DNA of 64,000 nt from Microbacterium sp. MYb66 (GTDB taxonomy: Bacteria > Actinomycetota > Actinomycetes > Actinomycetales > Microbacteriaceae). Position 1 is the first letter of the stretch, and every line of letters begins with the position of its first letter. The stretch lies in the NCBI RefSeq assembly GCF_002979435.1, contig NZ_PCOV01000011.1:40535-104534 (forward strand), written 5' to 3'. This document shows positions 45,155 to 54,737 of the stretch, in pieces. A program made the translations under genes and the position numbers. The notes under the pieces are model-generated. The model saw only the letters and a program-made list of their open reading frames with translations. It was not told the DNA's origin and searched no databases.

Positions 45155-45904
45155 TCACTCCGGACGCAGGCGGAGCTGTGCCATACCGCCGTCGACCTCG
45201 ATGAAGGTGCCGGTGGTCGATCCGGCGGCAGGACTCACGAGGTAGGCGACCGCGGCGGCGACCTCGTCGGGGCGGACGAGGCGTCCGTGCGGCTGGCGGG
45301 CTTCGAGGGCGGCGCGCTCGGCGGCGGGGTCGGCCGCCGAATCGAGCAGTCGCCCGACCCACGGGGTGTCGGCGGTGCCGGGGTTGACCGCGTTCACACG
45401 GATGCCCTCGCGGAGGTGGTCTGCCGCCATGGCGCGGGTGAGGGCGGCGACGGCACCCTTCGACGCGCTGTAGAGAGCGCGCTGCGGCAGTCCGGTGGTC
45501 GAGGCGATGGAGGCCGTGTTGCAGACCGCGGCCGACGGGGACTCCCGCAGCCAGGGCAGCGCCGCCGAGGTGACGCGGGCGATTCCGGTGACGTTGACCG
45601 AGAGCACGCGAGCCCACTCGTCGTCGTCGTTCGCGGCGATGTCGCCCTGGGCGCCGATCCCGGCGTTGTTGACGACGATGTCGATGCGCCCGAACCTCTC
45701 GGCCACGCCGGCGACGGCGGCGTCGACGCTCGCGCGGTCGGACACGTCGGCCGTGAAGGCCGCGAATGAGGGGTCGGCCGTGGCGGTGTCGCGGTCGAGG
45801 ACCGCGATGGTCGCCCCGTCCGCGTGCAGACGCTGCGCGATCGCCGCGCCGATTCCGGATGCTCCGCCGGTGACGATCGCCACCAGCCCGTTCAGTGTGC
45901 TCAC
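45155..45904 (-). CDS. SDR-family 2-keto-3-deoxy-L-fuconate dehydrogenase candidate
   Basis: The 249-residue SDR has TGGASGIG near the N-terminus, NNAGIG and catalytic YSASK, and ends with an SDR-type C-terminus (GGMAQLRLRPE). In the Xanthomonas/Burkholderia-type L-fucose route an SDR oxidises 2-keto-3-deoxy-L-fuconate to the 2,4-diketo form; it could instead be L-fucose dehydrogenase. The GTG at 45904 follows GGGAGG and overlaps the stop of the FAH gene (GTGA), so both are translated together. Confidence 0.82.
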   Translation of the reverse strand: MSTLNGLVAIVTGGASGIGAAIAQRLHADGATIAVLDRDTATADPSFAAFTADVSDRASVDAAVAGVAERFGRIDIVVNNAGIGAQGDIAANDDDEWARVLSVNVTGIARVTSAALPWLRESPSAAVCNTASIASTTGLPQRALYSASKGAVAALTRAMAADHLREGIRVNAVNPGTADTPWVGRLLDSAADPAAERAALEARQPHGRLVRPDEVAAAVAYLVSPAAGSTTGTFIEVDGGMAQLRLRPE

Positions 45905-46761
45905 TTCTCTGCCTCCCATGCGACGAAGTCCTGTCGCTGACGACCGAGGCCGTCGATCTCGATCTCCACCACGTCGCCGGCGGCGAGGTAGGGGTACTTG
46001 CCCGACAGGGCGACGCCCTGCGGGGTGCCGGTGAGGATGAGGTCACCGGGCTCGAGCGTCACGTACTGCGACAGGTGATGCACGATGTGCTCGACCGTGA
46101 AGATCATGTCGCTCGTGTTCGAGTCCTGCCGCGGCTCGCCGTTCACGAAGCTCCGAAGGCCCAGCGCCTGATGGTCGACCTCGTCGGGGGTGACCAGCCA
46201 GGGTCCGGTCGGGTTGAATCCGGGTGCGATCTTGCCCTTGGACCACTGTCCGCCGGAGACCTCGATCTGGAAGGCGCGCTCGGAGACGTCGTTCGCGGCG
46301 ACGAAGCCGGCGACGTGCGCGAGCGACTCGGCGGGGGAGTCGAGGTAGGAGGCGCGGGCGCCGATGACGATGCCGAGCTCGACCTCCCAGTCGGTCTTCT
46401 CGCTGCCGCGCGGGATCGTGACGGCGTCGTTCGGGCCGACGACCGTGTTCGGCGTCTTGAGGAAGAGGATCGGGATCGTCGGGGGCTCCGACCCGGACTC
46501 GGCCGCGTGGGCGGCGTAGTTCATGCCGATGCAGATCACGGCGCTCGGGCGGGCGATCGGCGCACCGATGCGCATCGCCGCGGCATCCGCGAGTTCGGGC
46601 AGTTCTCCGGCCTCGCGGGCGGCCGTGACACGGGCGACGAAGTCGCTCTCGAGGAAGTCGCCGTTCACATCGGATGTTACGGAGCGGAGGTCGAGGTAGC
46701 GGTCGCCCTCGACGAGGACGGGGATCTCAGTCCCAGGGGTGCCGAGCCGCGCGAACTTCAT
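45901..46761 (-). CDS. FAH-family 2,4-diketo-3-deoxy-L-fuconate hydrolase candidate
   Basis: The 286-residue protein of the fumarylacetoacetase family has the core ICIGMNYAAHAAESG, metal ligands in WEVELGIVIG, NDVSERAFQ and the C-terminal ILTGTPQGVAL with GDVVEIEIDGLG. In the non-phosphorylating L-fucose route this enzyme splits 2,4-diketo-3-deoxy-L-fuconate into pyruvate and L-lactate. AGGAGAAAC precedes the ATG. It is the first gene of the minus-strand pair and shares a divergent promoter with fuconate dehydratase. Confidence 0.87.
   Translation of the reverse strand: MKFARLGTPGTEIPVLVEGDRYLDLRSVTSDVNGDFLESDFVARVTAAREAGELPELADAAAMRIGAPIARPSAVICIGMNYAAHAAESGSEPPTIPILFLKTPNTVVGPNDAVTIPRGSEKTDWEVELGIVIGARASYLDSPAESLAHVAGFVAANDVSERAFQIEVSGGQWSKGKIAPGFNPTGPWLVTPDEVDHQALGLRSFVNGEPRQDSNTSDMIFTVEHIVHHLSQYVTLEPGDLILTGTPQGVALSGKYPYLAAGDVVEIEIDGLGRQRQDFVAWEAEK
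46667..46677. promoter_or_regulatory. Intragenic ACATC-G-GATGT palindrome
   Basis: A perfect copy of ACATCGGATGT lies inside the 5' part of the FAH gene, about 150 bp from the main operator at 46820-46830. Regulation by looping between the two is possible. Confidence 0.5.
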
Positions 46762-46807
46762 GTTTCTCCTGATCGGTCGGGAGGCCGCGACGCAGCGGCC
46801 CGTCTCT

Positions 46808-46841
46808 TTGACAGTATAGACATCCGATGTTTACACTCCAA
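46808..46841. promoter_or_regulatory. Divergent promoters with central fucose operator
   Basis: Rightward, TTGACA (46808-46813) and TACACT (46832-46837) are 18 bp apart. Leftward, TTGGAG (46841-46836) and TATACT (46818-46813) are 17 bp apart. The palindrome ACATC-C-GATGT at 46820-46830 sits in both spacers, so one bound regulator dimer would shut both promoters. Confidence 0.65.
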
Positions 46842-46885
46842 GGGATCCGCACGGAAGAAACAGGCCGTGCATGGAGAGGAATCCC

Positions 46886-48181
46886 GTGAGCCGTATCGTC
46901 GCCCTCGACACCACCGACATCCGCTTCCCCACGTCTCTGAGCCTGGACGGTTCGGATGCGATGAACCCCGACCCCGACTACTCCGCCGCGTACGTGATCG
47001 TCCGCACGGATGCCGGGGACGGCGTCGAGGGGCACGCGTTCGTCTTCACGATCGGCCGCGGCAACGACGTGCAGGTCGCGGCGATCGACGCGCTCGCCGG
47101 GCACCTGGTCGGTCGCGAGCTCGAGCCGCTGCTCGACGACATGGGCGGAACGTTCCGGGAGATCATCGGCGACTCGCAGCTGCGCTGGCTGGGCCCCGAG
47201 AAGGGTGTCATGCACATGGCCATCGGCGCGGTCGTCAACGCGCTGTGGGACATCAAGGCCAAGCGCGCCGGCCTGCCGCTGTGGCAGCTGCTGGCCAGGA
47301 TGACGCCGGAGGAGCTCGTCGACCTCGTCGACTTCCGCTACCTGACCAACGCCCTCACCCGGGAGGACGCCCTCGAGATCCTGCGCACGGCCGAGCCCGG
47401 CCGCGCCGAGAGGGAGCAGCAGCTTCTCGCCACCGGCTACCCCGGATACACCACGAGCCCGGGCTGGCTCGGCTACTCCGACGAGAAGCTCGAGCGCCTG
47501 GCCCGCGAGGCCATGGCCGACGGCTTCACCCAGATCAAGCTCAAGGTGGGCGCCGACCTCGACGACGACATCCGCCGCTTCCGCAAGGCGCGCGAGGTGT
47601 GCGGACCCGACTTCCCGATCGCGATCGACGCCAACCAGCGCTGGGAGGTGTCGGAGGCGATCGAATGGGTGAACGCGCTCGCCGAGTTCCACCCGGCCTG
47701 GATCGAGGAGCCCACGAGCCCCGACGACGTGCTGGGTCATGCCGAGATCGCCCGGGGTGTCGCGCCCATCCGCGTCGGCACCGGTGAGCACGCCCAGAAC
47801 CGGGTCATCTTCAAGCAGCTGCTGCAGGCCGACGCCATCGGGGTCATGCAGATCGACGCCGTGCGCGTCGCGGGCGTGAACGAGAACATCGCGAATCTGC
47901 TGCTGGCCGCCAAGTTCGGCGTGCCGGTGTGCCCGCACGCGGGCGGAGTCGGCCTGTGCGAGGCCGTGCAGCACCTGTCGATGTTCGACTTCGTCGCGGT
48001 CACCGGCACTCGTGAGGGCCGCATGATCGAGTTCGTCGACCACCTGCACGAGCACTTCGTCGTGCCGACGGACATCCGCGGAGGCTCCTACATGGCGCCG
48101 ACCGCGCCGGGCAGCGGCATGGAGATGAAGGCCGACAGCATCGCGACCTACACCTGGACGGGTGCTCATGTCCGCGCCTGA
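46886..48181 (+). CDS. fucD: L-fuconate dehydratase (enolase superfamily)
   Basis: The 431-residue enolase-superfamily enzyme removes water from L-fuconate to give 2-keto-3-deoxy-L-fuconate. From the GTG at 46886, the catalytic residues fall at Lys218/Lys220 (IKLKVG), Asp248 (IDANQRW), Glu274 (IEEPTSPD), Glu301 (GEHAQNR), Asp324 and His351 (CPHAGGVGL). As far as I recall, these are the same numbers as in the characterised Xanthomonas enzyme. The start segment [24 protein letters not shown] is diagnostic. GGAGAGGA precedes the GTG; the upstream ATG at 46871 would cover it. It overlaps the next gene by 14 bp. Confidence 0.95.
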   Translation: MSRIVALDTTDIRFPTSLSLDGSDAMNPDPDYSAAYVIVRTDAGDGVEGHAFVFTIGRGNDVQVAAIDALAGHLVGRELEPLLDDMGGTFREIIGDSQLRWLGPEKGVMHMAIGAVVNALWDIKAKRAGLPLWQLLARMTPEELVDLVDFRYLTNALTREDALEILRTAEPGRAEREQQLLATGYPGYTTSPGWLGYSDEKLERLAREAMADGFTQIKLKVGADLDDDIRRFRKAREVCGPDFPIAIDANQRWEVSEAIEWVNALAEFHPAWIEEPTSPDDVLGHAEIARGVAPIRVGTGEHAQNRVIFKQLLQADAIGVMQIDAVRVAGVNENIANLLLAAKFGVPVCPHAGGVGLCEAVQHLSMFDFVAVTGTREGRMIEFVDHLHEHFVVPTDIRGGSYMAPTAPGSGMEMKADSIATYTWTGAHVRA

Positions 48182-49136
48182 CCGCCTCGCCGTCCCCGCG
48201 CTCGGCTACGGCGCCGCGAACGTCGGCAACCTGTTCCGGCCGCTCACCGACGACGAGGCCTGGGCCGTGCTGGATGCGGCGTGGGAGAGCGGCATCCGCT
48301 TCTACGACACGGCGCCGCACTACGGGCTCGGGCTGTCGGAGCGCAGGCTCGGGGCCTTCCTGCAGACCAAGCCGCGGGAGGAGTACGTGCTCTCGACCAA
48401 GGCCGGGCGGCTGCTGCGGCCGAATCCCGACCATGCCGGCGGCCTCGACACCGCGAACGACTTCCACGTTCCGGACGACCTGAAGCGCGTGTGGGACTTC
48501 TCGGAAGCGGGCATCCGCGCGAGCGTGGAGGAGTCCCGCGAGCGGCTCGGCATCGAGCGCATCGACCTGCTCTATCTGCACGACCCCGAGCGGCATGACC
48601 TCGACCTCGCGCTCGCGGAAGCCCTGCCCGCCATGGAGCAGCTGCGCGCCGACGGCGAGGTGACCGCGATCGGCATCGGCTCGATGGTGTCGGACGCCCT
48701 CGCCGCAGCCGTGCGCTCGGCCGATCTCGACCTGATCATGGTGGCCGGCCGCTACACGCTGCTCGAACAGCCGGCCGCGGCCGACGTGCTGCCCGCCTGC
48801 CGGGAGACCGGGACCGGGATCGTGGCGGCATCCGTCTTCAACTCCGGGCTGCTCGCATCGAGCGAGCCGCGTCGTGACGGGCGTTACGAGTACGGTCAGC
48901 TTCCGGACGAGCTGTGGAACCGGCTCGTGCGCATCGCCGCCGTGTGCGCCGATCATGGTGTGCCGCTGCCCGCCGCCGCGATCCAGTTCCCGCTGCAGGC
49001 CGCCGAGGTGCGGTCGGTGGTGGTGGGCGGGAGTCGACCGGCGCAGCTGCACCAGAACGCCGAGTGCGCGGCGCTCGAGATTCCGGCGGTGCTGTGGGAG
49101 GACCTGGCCGCGGAGGGGCTCATCCCGGCGTCCTGA
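48168..49136 (+). CDS. Aldo/keto reductase, L-fucose/D-threo-aldose 1-dehydrogenase candidate
   Basis: The 322-residue reductase has a shortened N-terminus ([22 protein letters not shown]), catalytic Tyr in [14 protein letters not shown], Lys in LSTKAGRLL and His in YLHDPERHD. This is the L-fucose dehydrogenase-like AKR subgroup (D-threo-aldose 1-dehydrogenase), which oxidises C1 of L-fucose to the lactone. It would give step 1 of the pathway. The ATG at 48168 overlaps fucD by 14 bp. A paralogue is at 55546-56490. Confidence 0.88.
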   Translation: MSAPDRLAVPALGYGAANVGNLFRPLTDDEAWAVLDAAWESGIRFYDTAPHYGLGLSERRLGAFLQTKPREEYVLSTKAGRLLRPNPDHAGGLDTANDFHVPDDLKRVWDFSEAGIRASVEESRERLGIERIDLLYLHDPERHDLDLALAEALPAMEQLRADGEVTAIGIGSMVSDALAAAVRSADLDLIMVAGRYTLLEQPAAADVLPACRETGTGIVAASVFNSGLLASSEPRRDGRYEYGQLPDELWNRLVRIAAVCADHGVPLPAAAIQFPLQAAEVRSVVVGGSRPAQLHQNAECAALEIPAVLWEDLAAEGLIPAS

Positions 49137-49173
49137 AGCGGGTGCTCGTCGGCATGCCGAATAAAATCGATGC

Positions 49174-49202
49174 TTGATACTCGATTATCGATTGACTAGT
49201 CT
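49174..49202 (+). promoter_or_regulatory. Promoter and operator of the beta-helix protein gene
   Basis: TTGATA (49174-49179) and TAGTCT (49197-49202) are 17 bp apart. In the spacer lies TCGAT-T-ATCGA (49181-49191), a palindrome shared with sites at 53929-53946 and 62391-62406. Binding there would block the promoter. Confidence 0.6.
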
Positions 49203-49272
49203 CCTCAGGAGCCGCTCGATGCGGCATGATGCGCGGCGTCCTGTCGCGCAGCCCGAAGAGTTCGGAGACGCA

Positions 49273-52200
49273 ATGAAGCGTGTGCTCGCAGCCCTCGCCC
49301 TCGCGGCGGTGTTCGGTTCCACCCTCGGCGGGCAGGTGCCCCCGGCCGCAGCGACAGTGAACGATGATGCTCTGTACATCGCCCCCGGAGGTGACGACTC
49401 GGCCTCCGGCGCCATCGGAGCGCCCTTGGCCAGCCTCGAGGGAGCGCGTGACCGCATCCGGCAGCTGAAAGACGGCGTCGGTCTGCCGGAGGGCGGCCTC
49501 ACGGTATATCTGCGCGAGGGCGAGTACCTCCGCGACGCATCGTTCGAGATCGGCGAAGTCGACTCCGGGACGGCGGATGCGCCGATCACCTACCGCTCCT
49601 ATCCGGGCGAGACCGCGACGCTCACCGGCGGCCGCGACCTGTCACGCGACGACTTCGCGCCGGTCGACGATGCGGCCGTCACCGACCGCATCGTCGACGC
49701 CGCGGCACGCGGACGTGTACTCGAGATCGATCTGCAGGCGCAGGGAATCACCGACTACGGCCAGCTCAGTCGACACGGCTACTGGAAGGCGAACGACGTC
49801 AGCACCACCCCTCCGATGGAGCTCTTCATCGACGGACAGGGCATGACTCTCGCCCGCTGGCCCAATGCCGACGCGGCCACACCCACGGTGCAGATGGGGG
49901 ACATCATCGACGCCGGCCCCGATCGCGAGGACCCCGACCTGCAGGACCGTGGGGGCACGTTCACCTACGGCTACGACCGTCCGCAGTACTGGACGCAAGC
50001 CGAGGACGCCTGGCTCGACGGCATCTTCGGCTACAGCTGGGAATGGTCGTACAACAAGATCGAGAGCATCGACACCCAGGCGAAGACGATCACCCTCCGC
50101 TACGGCGAGATGTCCGGGATCATGAAGAGCTGGTTCCCTGACTTCCACTTCGCGCAGAACCTGCTCGAAGAGCTCGACGCCCCGGGCGAGTATTACGTCG
50201 ATCGCGACGCCGGGAAGCTGTACGTGATCCCGAACGCCGCCTTCTCGAGCGGACGCGGCGACGTGACCGTCACGACCCTCGACGAGCCCATGCTGCGCGC
50301 AGATGGCGCCTCGTACGTGAACTTCGACGATCTCGTCCTCGAATACGGGCGCGCCACTGCCGCCGTCATCCTCGGCGGATCCCACGTGAACATCTCGCAC
50401 AGCGACATCCGCAACTTCACGGACGGCGGTGTGCTGATCAATTCGCCCGGCCGGTACACGTACGACGGCATCCCCGTGAACCGCGGCGGCCGCGACCACG
50501 CCGTCACCGACACCCGACTCGCGCACGTGGGTGGCGTCGGCGTCGTGCTTCAGGGTGGTGACAAGACGACGCTCGAGCCGGGCCGCAACCGCGTGGAGAA
50601 CTCCGAGATCGCCGACTTCGCTTACTACCACAAGGCCTACAACCCCGGCGTGATGTTCGACGGCGTCGGCAACGTGGCGAAGGACAACGAGATCCATGAC
50701 GCCCCGCACCCCGGCATCATCGTGCACGGCAACGACCACCTGTTCGAGCGCAACGAGGTGTACGACGTCTGCAAGCAGTTCCACGACCTCGGTGCCGTCT
50801 ACATGAACTCCGGCAAGACCCCTCAGCAGCGCGGCCACGTCTTCCGGGAGAACTACTTCCACGACATCGGCGTCGGCATGGCGGGTGTCGAGGGCATCTA
50901 CGCCGACAACTTCACCTGGGATCTGCTCATCGAGAAGAACGTGTTCGTGAACATGGGCAACGGCGCCATCAAGAGCGGATCCGCCGACTACATCGAGGCG
51001 CGCAACAACGTCTTCGTCGACGCCCACGTCCCCTATGACAACTACGAGCAGTGGATGGGGGAGCAGGAGGGCAACGTCGTCGACAGCGAGTACATGCCCG
51101 CGTGGCAGCAGGTGTTCGAGGACAACGACGACTTCGCGGGGACGCCGTACCTCGAGAAGTACCCCGAGCTCGCGCACTTCTTCGAGGACGATCACCACTT
51201 CCCGAATCACAGCACGTTCGCGCAGAACGTGGTCTGGAATCCGAACCGCGCTCCGATCGCCGGCCTCAACGAGCACGGTGCGAAGGACGGAAAGAACCTG
51301 CTGAACTACGAGGACAACTGGGTGGCGGATGTCGATCCCGGCTTCGTGGACGCGGCGAGCGGCGACTACACGCTGAAGGCCGATGCTGCGGTGTTCGACC
51401 AGGTCGCGGGCTTCGAGTCCATCGCGTTCGGCGAGATCGGGGTGGACGGGGAGATCGGCCAGTCGCAGCAGCCGCGCACCGTGCCTCTGGAGGCGATCGC
51501 CTTCGACAGCGATTCCGTCACGATCGACGCGGGCGACGAGGTGCGCCTGCGCGCCGTGCCGCTCCCGTGGAACGCCGACGGCGCCGCCGTGACCTACGCC
51601 TCGGACGACACCGCCGTGGCCACCGTGACCGAGGCGGGGGTGGTGCTCGGCATGGCGCCGGGGACGACCACGATCACCGCCACGGCGAAGGCCGACGCCG
51701 CGAAGACCGCCACGATCGAGGTGGTCGTGGAGGAAGGCGACGGGGTGCTGCACTTCACCGACTTCGAGTCCGGGGCGAACGGCTGGCCGACGGATCCGAA
51801 CCGCAGCATCCAGGCCGATGCCTCCGGCGACAAGGTCTACCGGATCGTCAAGGGCGCCAACAGCCTCCTGCCACGTGACTTCACCGAGTTCATCCTCGAC
51901 TTCGACGTGACCGCGCCCGCTACCACCCCGGCTGACGCAGGACTCGTCATCTACGACCGCAACGGCAAGGGCGGCGGGTACATCCGCTTCCGTCAGGCCG
52001 CGGCCGGTCCGACCTGGACGATCTTCGACGACGCGTGGAATGTCGTCGCGGAGCAGGTCGTCCCTGCCGAGCAGGGGCTCACCCCGGGTGCCGTCTCGCA
52101 CGTGCGCATCGCCGTGCAGGACGGCCGGATCCGCATCGCGGTGAACGGAGCGGAGGCGCTCGAGGGAGCGGACCCCGGGCCGGGGGCAGCCGGACGCATG

Positions 52201-53346
52201 GGCTTCTACGTGGAGAACTACCCGTCGCTCGACTTCGATGACATCGGGTTCTCGCTCTCGGGTGTGCCGGTGACGGATGTGGACATCGACGGCGACGCCG
52301 TGTCCTTGAACGTGGGTGAGCGTCGGGGGCTGTCCGCGACCGTGACCCCGCAGGACGCGAGCGACGCCCGGGTCTCCTGGACCAGCGACACTCCGGGTGT
52401 GGCGGTCGTGGCCGAAGGCCGCATCACCGGCGTCGGGGCGGGCACCGCCACGGTCACCGCCACCTCGATCGCCGACCCGAGCCTCAGCGATACCGTGACC
52501 GTCACCGTCACGGATGCGGAGTACCCGGTCGCGCGCCTCGACGCGCAACTGAAGGACGTGGCGAACTGGAGCCGAACCGACGTGATCGTCGTCGACGACA
52601 GCGGCGTCCGCATCAGCGGGGAGGGCGTGCACGGATACGGGGGAGAGCGCTTCGGGGACGCGCTCCTGCAATTCGATGCCGACTTCGGGGCCTTCGACGG
52701 TGGCTGGTACGGCTTCCAGGCGCGGTCCGCGCAGACGGGCGTTCCCGCATGGCAGAACTCCAACACCGGCTACCTGGTCGTGATCAAGGAAGACGTCATC
52801 GAGTTCCAGAGTTGGAGCCCGGGGCAGACCATGCTCGACACCATCCCCAATACGGTGATCGCCCCGAACAGCACACACCGGATCGCGTTCGGTGCGGTCG
52901 CGGAGGACAGCGGCACGCGCGTCGTGCTCCGCGTCGACGGGGTGACCGTGTGGAGCGTGCTCGACGCCAGACCGAACCTGCCCATCGGCGCAGACGGGTT
53001 CCTCAACGTCTACCACTACGGGAGGACGAACACTCTCGCGGTGCGCCCGACCCCCGCGCCCGCCAGTGTGACCGGCATCTGCTGGGCACCGGAGGCCGAC
53101 CCGAAGACACGGTACGTGCGCGGCGAAGAACTCGACGTGACGGGCATGATCCTCGGGGTGCGATGGAGCGACGGCAGCGCGACGACGCAGCAGGTGACGG
53201 TCGATATGGTGAGCGGGTTCGACAGCAGCAAGGTGCATCCGCACCAGACGCTGACCGTCACCCACGCGGGCGCGACGGTCGAACTGCAGATCTCGGTGAA
53301 GCCGAAGATCAAGGACGATGAGGAGGAGGTACCCCGATGCGCGTGA
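49273..53346 (+). CDS. Secreted multidomain right-handed beta-helix protein, GH141-like (alpha-L-fucosidase candidate)
   Basis: The 1357-residue protein has a signal peptide (about 1-27, cleaved after AAA). A parallel beta-helix region (about 30-730) starts YIAPGGDDSASG...ASLEGARDRIRQLK and contains EELDAPGEYYVDRDAGKLYVIP, a pattern I associate with GH141. Next come a BIG2 Ig-like domain (742-822), a beta-sandwich (824-996), a second BIG2 (997-1081), a concanavalin-like module (1086-1262) and a C-terminal Ig-like domain (1264-1352). No sortase motif or membrane anchor is seen. The founding GH141 enzyme is an alpha-L-fucosidase, which fits the adjacent L-fucose genes; lyase or another specificity is possible. 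GGAGAC precedes the ATG. Confidence 0.8.
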   Translation: MKRVLAALALAAVFGSTLGGQVPPAAATVNDDALYIAPGGDDSASGAIGAPLASLEGARDRIRQLKDGVGLPEGGLTVYLREGEYLRDASFEIGEVDSGTADAPITYRSYPGETATLTGGRDLSRDDFAPVDDAAVTDRIVDAAARGRVLEIDLQAQGITDYGQLSRHGYWKANDVSTTPPMELFIDGQGMTLARWPNADAATPTVQMGDIIDAGPDREDPDLQDRGGTFTYGYDRPQYWTQAEDAWLDGIFGYSWEWSYNKIESIDTQAKTITLRYGEMSGIMKSWFPDFHFAQNLLEELDAPGEYYVDRDAGKLYVIPNAAFSSGRGDVTVTTLDEPMLRADGASYVNFDDLVLEYGRATAAVILGGSHVNISHSDIRNFTDGGVLINSPGRYTYDGIPVNRGGRDHAVTDTRLAHVGGVGVVLQGGDKTTLEPGRNRVENSEIADFAYYHKAYNPGVMFDGVGNVAKDNEIHDAPHPGIIVHGNDHLFERNEVYDVCKQFHDLGAVYMNSGKTPQQRGHVFRENYFHDIGVGMAGVEGIYADNFTWDLLIEKNVFVNMGNGAIKSGSADYIEARNNVFVDAHVPYDNYEQWMGEQEGNVVDSEYMPAWQQVFEDNDDFAGTPYLEKYPELAHFFEDDHHFPNHSTFAQNVVWNPNRAPIAGLNEHGAKDGKNLLNYEDNWVADVDPGFVDAASGDYTLKADAAVFDQVAGFESIAFGEIGVDGEIGQSQQPRTVPLEAIAFDSDSVTIDAGDEVRLRAVPLPWNADGAAVTYASDDTAVATVTEAGVVLGMAPGTTTITATAKADAAKTATIEVVVEEGDGVLHFTDFESGANGWPTDPNRSIQADASGDKVYRIVKGANSLLPRDFTEFILDFDVTAPATTPADAGLVIYDRNGKGGGYIRFRQAAAGPTWTIFDDAWNVVAEQVVPAEQGLTPGAVSHVRIAVQDGRIRIAVNGAEALEGADPGPGAAGRMGFYVENYPSLDFDDIGFSLSGVPVTDVDIDGDAVSLNVGERRGLSATVTPQDASDARVSWTSDTPGVAVVAEGRITGVGAGTATVTATSIADPSLSDTVTVTVTDAEYPVARLDAQLKDVANWSRTDVIVVDDSGVRISGEGVHGYGGERFGDALLQFDADFGAFDGGWYGFQARSAQTGVPAWQNSNTGYLVVIKEDVIEFQSWSPGQTMLDTIPNTVIAPNSTHRIAFGAVAEDSGTRVVLRVDGVTVWSVLDARPNLPIGADGFLNVYHYGRTNTLAVRPTPAPASVTGICWAPEADPKTRYVRGEELDVTGMILGVRWSDGSATTQQVTVDMVSGFDSSKVHPHQTLTVTHAGATVELQISVKPKIKDDEEEVPRCA

Positions 53347-53942
53347 CCTTCATCGGCGACTCCATCACGGACGCGGGCCGTGACCGTGCCGACCCCGGCT
53401 CGTTCGGAGACGGATACGTGTCGCTTCTCGCGCCGGATCTGATCGCCGCGGGGGCGAGCGTGCGCAACCTCGGCATCGCCGGAGACCGCGCACGCGACCT
53501 CGCCGCCCGGTGGGAGTCCGAGCTGTTGCCGACCGCGCCCGACGTCCTCACCGTGTACGTGGGGGTGAACGACATGTGGCGCCGGTTCGACAGCGACGAC
53601 CCGACGACCGCGGACGAGTTCGCGGCCACTCTCGGACCGCTGCTCGAACGTGCCGTCGCGGCGCACGCGCCACGGCTGATCCTCATGGAACCGTACTTCC
53701 TTCCCACGAACGACGAGCAGCGCTCCTGGCTCGATGACCTCGACGGCAAGCGGAAGGTGGTGCGTTCGCTGGCGGTCGCCCACGGAGCCGCGCTCGTGCC
53801 GCTGCATGAGGTGTTCACGGCCGCTGCGGCGGAGCATCCGGTCGCCGCCCTCACGCCGGACGGGGTGCATCCGACGCCCCGGGGGTCCCGCCTCATCGCG
53901 GATGCCTGGCGTACCGCCGCGTTCATTAGCGATAGTCGATAA
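53337..53942 (+). CDS. SGNH/GDSL-family esterase
   Basis: The 201-residue protein has the four SGNH blocks: GDSITD (nucleophile Ser9), GIAGDRA, GVND and the catalytic DGVHPT near the end. It resembles carbohydrate acetyl-esterases such as rhamnogalacturonan or xylan acetylesterases. No signal peptide is present, so it would act in the cytosol on imported oligosaccharides. The ATG overlaps the beta-helix gene stop by 10 bp and is preceded by AGGAGG within that gene. Confidence 0.87.
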   Translation: MRVTFIGDSITDAGRDRADPGSFGDGYVSLLAPDLIAAGASVRNLGIAGDRARDLAARWESELLPTAPDVLTVYVGVNDMWRRFDSDDPTTADEFAATLGPLLERAVAAHAPRLILMEPYFLPTNDEQRSWLDDLDGKRKVVRSLAVAHGAALVPLHEVFTAAAAEHPVAALTPDGVHPTPRGSRLIADAWRTAAFISDSR

Positions 53943-53946
53943 TGGA
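53929..53946. promoter_or_regulatory. Overlapping TCGAT-type operators at the second FCD regulator
   Basis: GCGATAGTCGATAATGGA contains two overlapping relatives of TCGAT-W-ATCGA. It overlaps the end of the esterase gene and lies 10 bp before the regulator start, which suggests autoregulation. GATAAT within it is also a candidate -10 box. Confidence 0.5.
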
Positions 53947-53955
53947 CGTAGACTG

Positions 53956-54621
53956 ATGCTCATGACGGATGCTCTGGGTACGACCGGTCTGCAGCGGGGA
54001 CTGCTGTCGGATCAGATCTACGCGATGATCAAGGCGATGATCAAGGAGTCGACGCTGGCTCCCGGCGAGCAGCTGGTCGAGTCGCAGCTCGCTCGTCAGC
54101 TCCAGGTCAGTCAGGCCCCGGTGCGCGACGCCCTCAAGCGACTGGCGCACGAAGGCCTCGTCTCGCACGTGCGACATCAGGGCAACTTCGTCGCGAGCTA
54201 CTCAGCCGAGGAGGCGGAGCACGCGAAGATGGCGCGCGTCGAGCTCGAAGGCCTGGCAGGACGCCTGGCCTGCGGTTCGCTCGACGCGGACCGCCGCTCG
54301 GAGCTCGCCTCGTTGATCGCGCAGATGCACGAGGCGGCGGCCGCGGCCGACCTCGCCCGGTTCCGTGAGCTGGACTTCGCGTTCCACCGCGCCGTGATCG
54401 AGGCCAGCGGCAATGCCTACCTGCCCCGGATGTGGGATCTGCTCGAGCCCAGCCTGCGGGTCATGCACGTGCTCGGCGACCCCACGTTCACCGGGGACTG
54501 GCACGAGGTGGCTGACTGGCACAAGAGCCTTCTCGATCTGTTGGACGCCGGTGATCCGGAAGCCGCCTCGGCGTTGTTCCGCCGTCATGCCGCCGGCACC
54601 CTCCTCGACGACCCCGCCTGA
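53956..54621 (+). CDS. FadR/GntR-family regulator (FCD domain) of the second carbohydrate locus
   Basis: The 221-residue protein has a winged helix (about 20-80; LAPGEQLVESQLARQLQVSQAPVRDALKRLAHEGL) and an FCD domain (about 90-215; ELDFAFHRAVIEASGN). Two in-frame ATGs (53956, 53962) are possible starts. It probably controls the beta-helix/esterase genes to its left and the ABC operon to its right through the TCGAT-W-ATCG sites, responding to a sugar acid. Separate operator sequence indicates that it is not redundant with the fucose-locus regulator at 43416. Confidence 0.88.
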   Translation: MLMTDALGTTGLQRGLLSDQIYAMIKAMIKESTLAPGEQLVESQLARQLQVSQAPVRDALKRLAHEGLVSHVRHQGNFVASYSAEEAEHAKMARVELEGLAGRLACGSLDADRRSELASLIAQMHEAAAAADLARFRELDFAFHRAVIEASGNAYLPRMWDLLEPSLRVMHVLGDPTFTGDWHEVADWHKSLLDLLDAGDPEAASALFRRHAAGTLLDDPA

Positions 54622-54737
54622 CGCAGAAGGTCTCCCCGCCGGCCCCTGGCCGAGCAGAGCGAGACGAAGAGTCCCTCCCGGCCTGCGGGCGGCATGATTC
54701 CGTCGGGCATCGGCGCGGATCGAGGAGGCCTTCCGGC

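Noticed and set aside
49642..53265. 1207-codon open frame antisense to the beta-helix protein gene
   Set aside because: The translation is a Val/His/Asp-rich shadow; the plus strand shows a signal peptide and recognisable domains.
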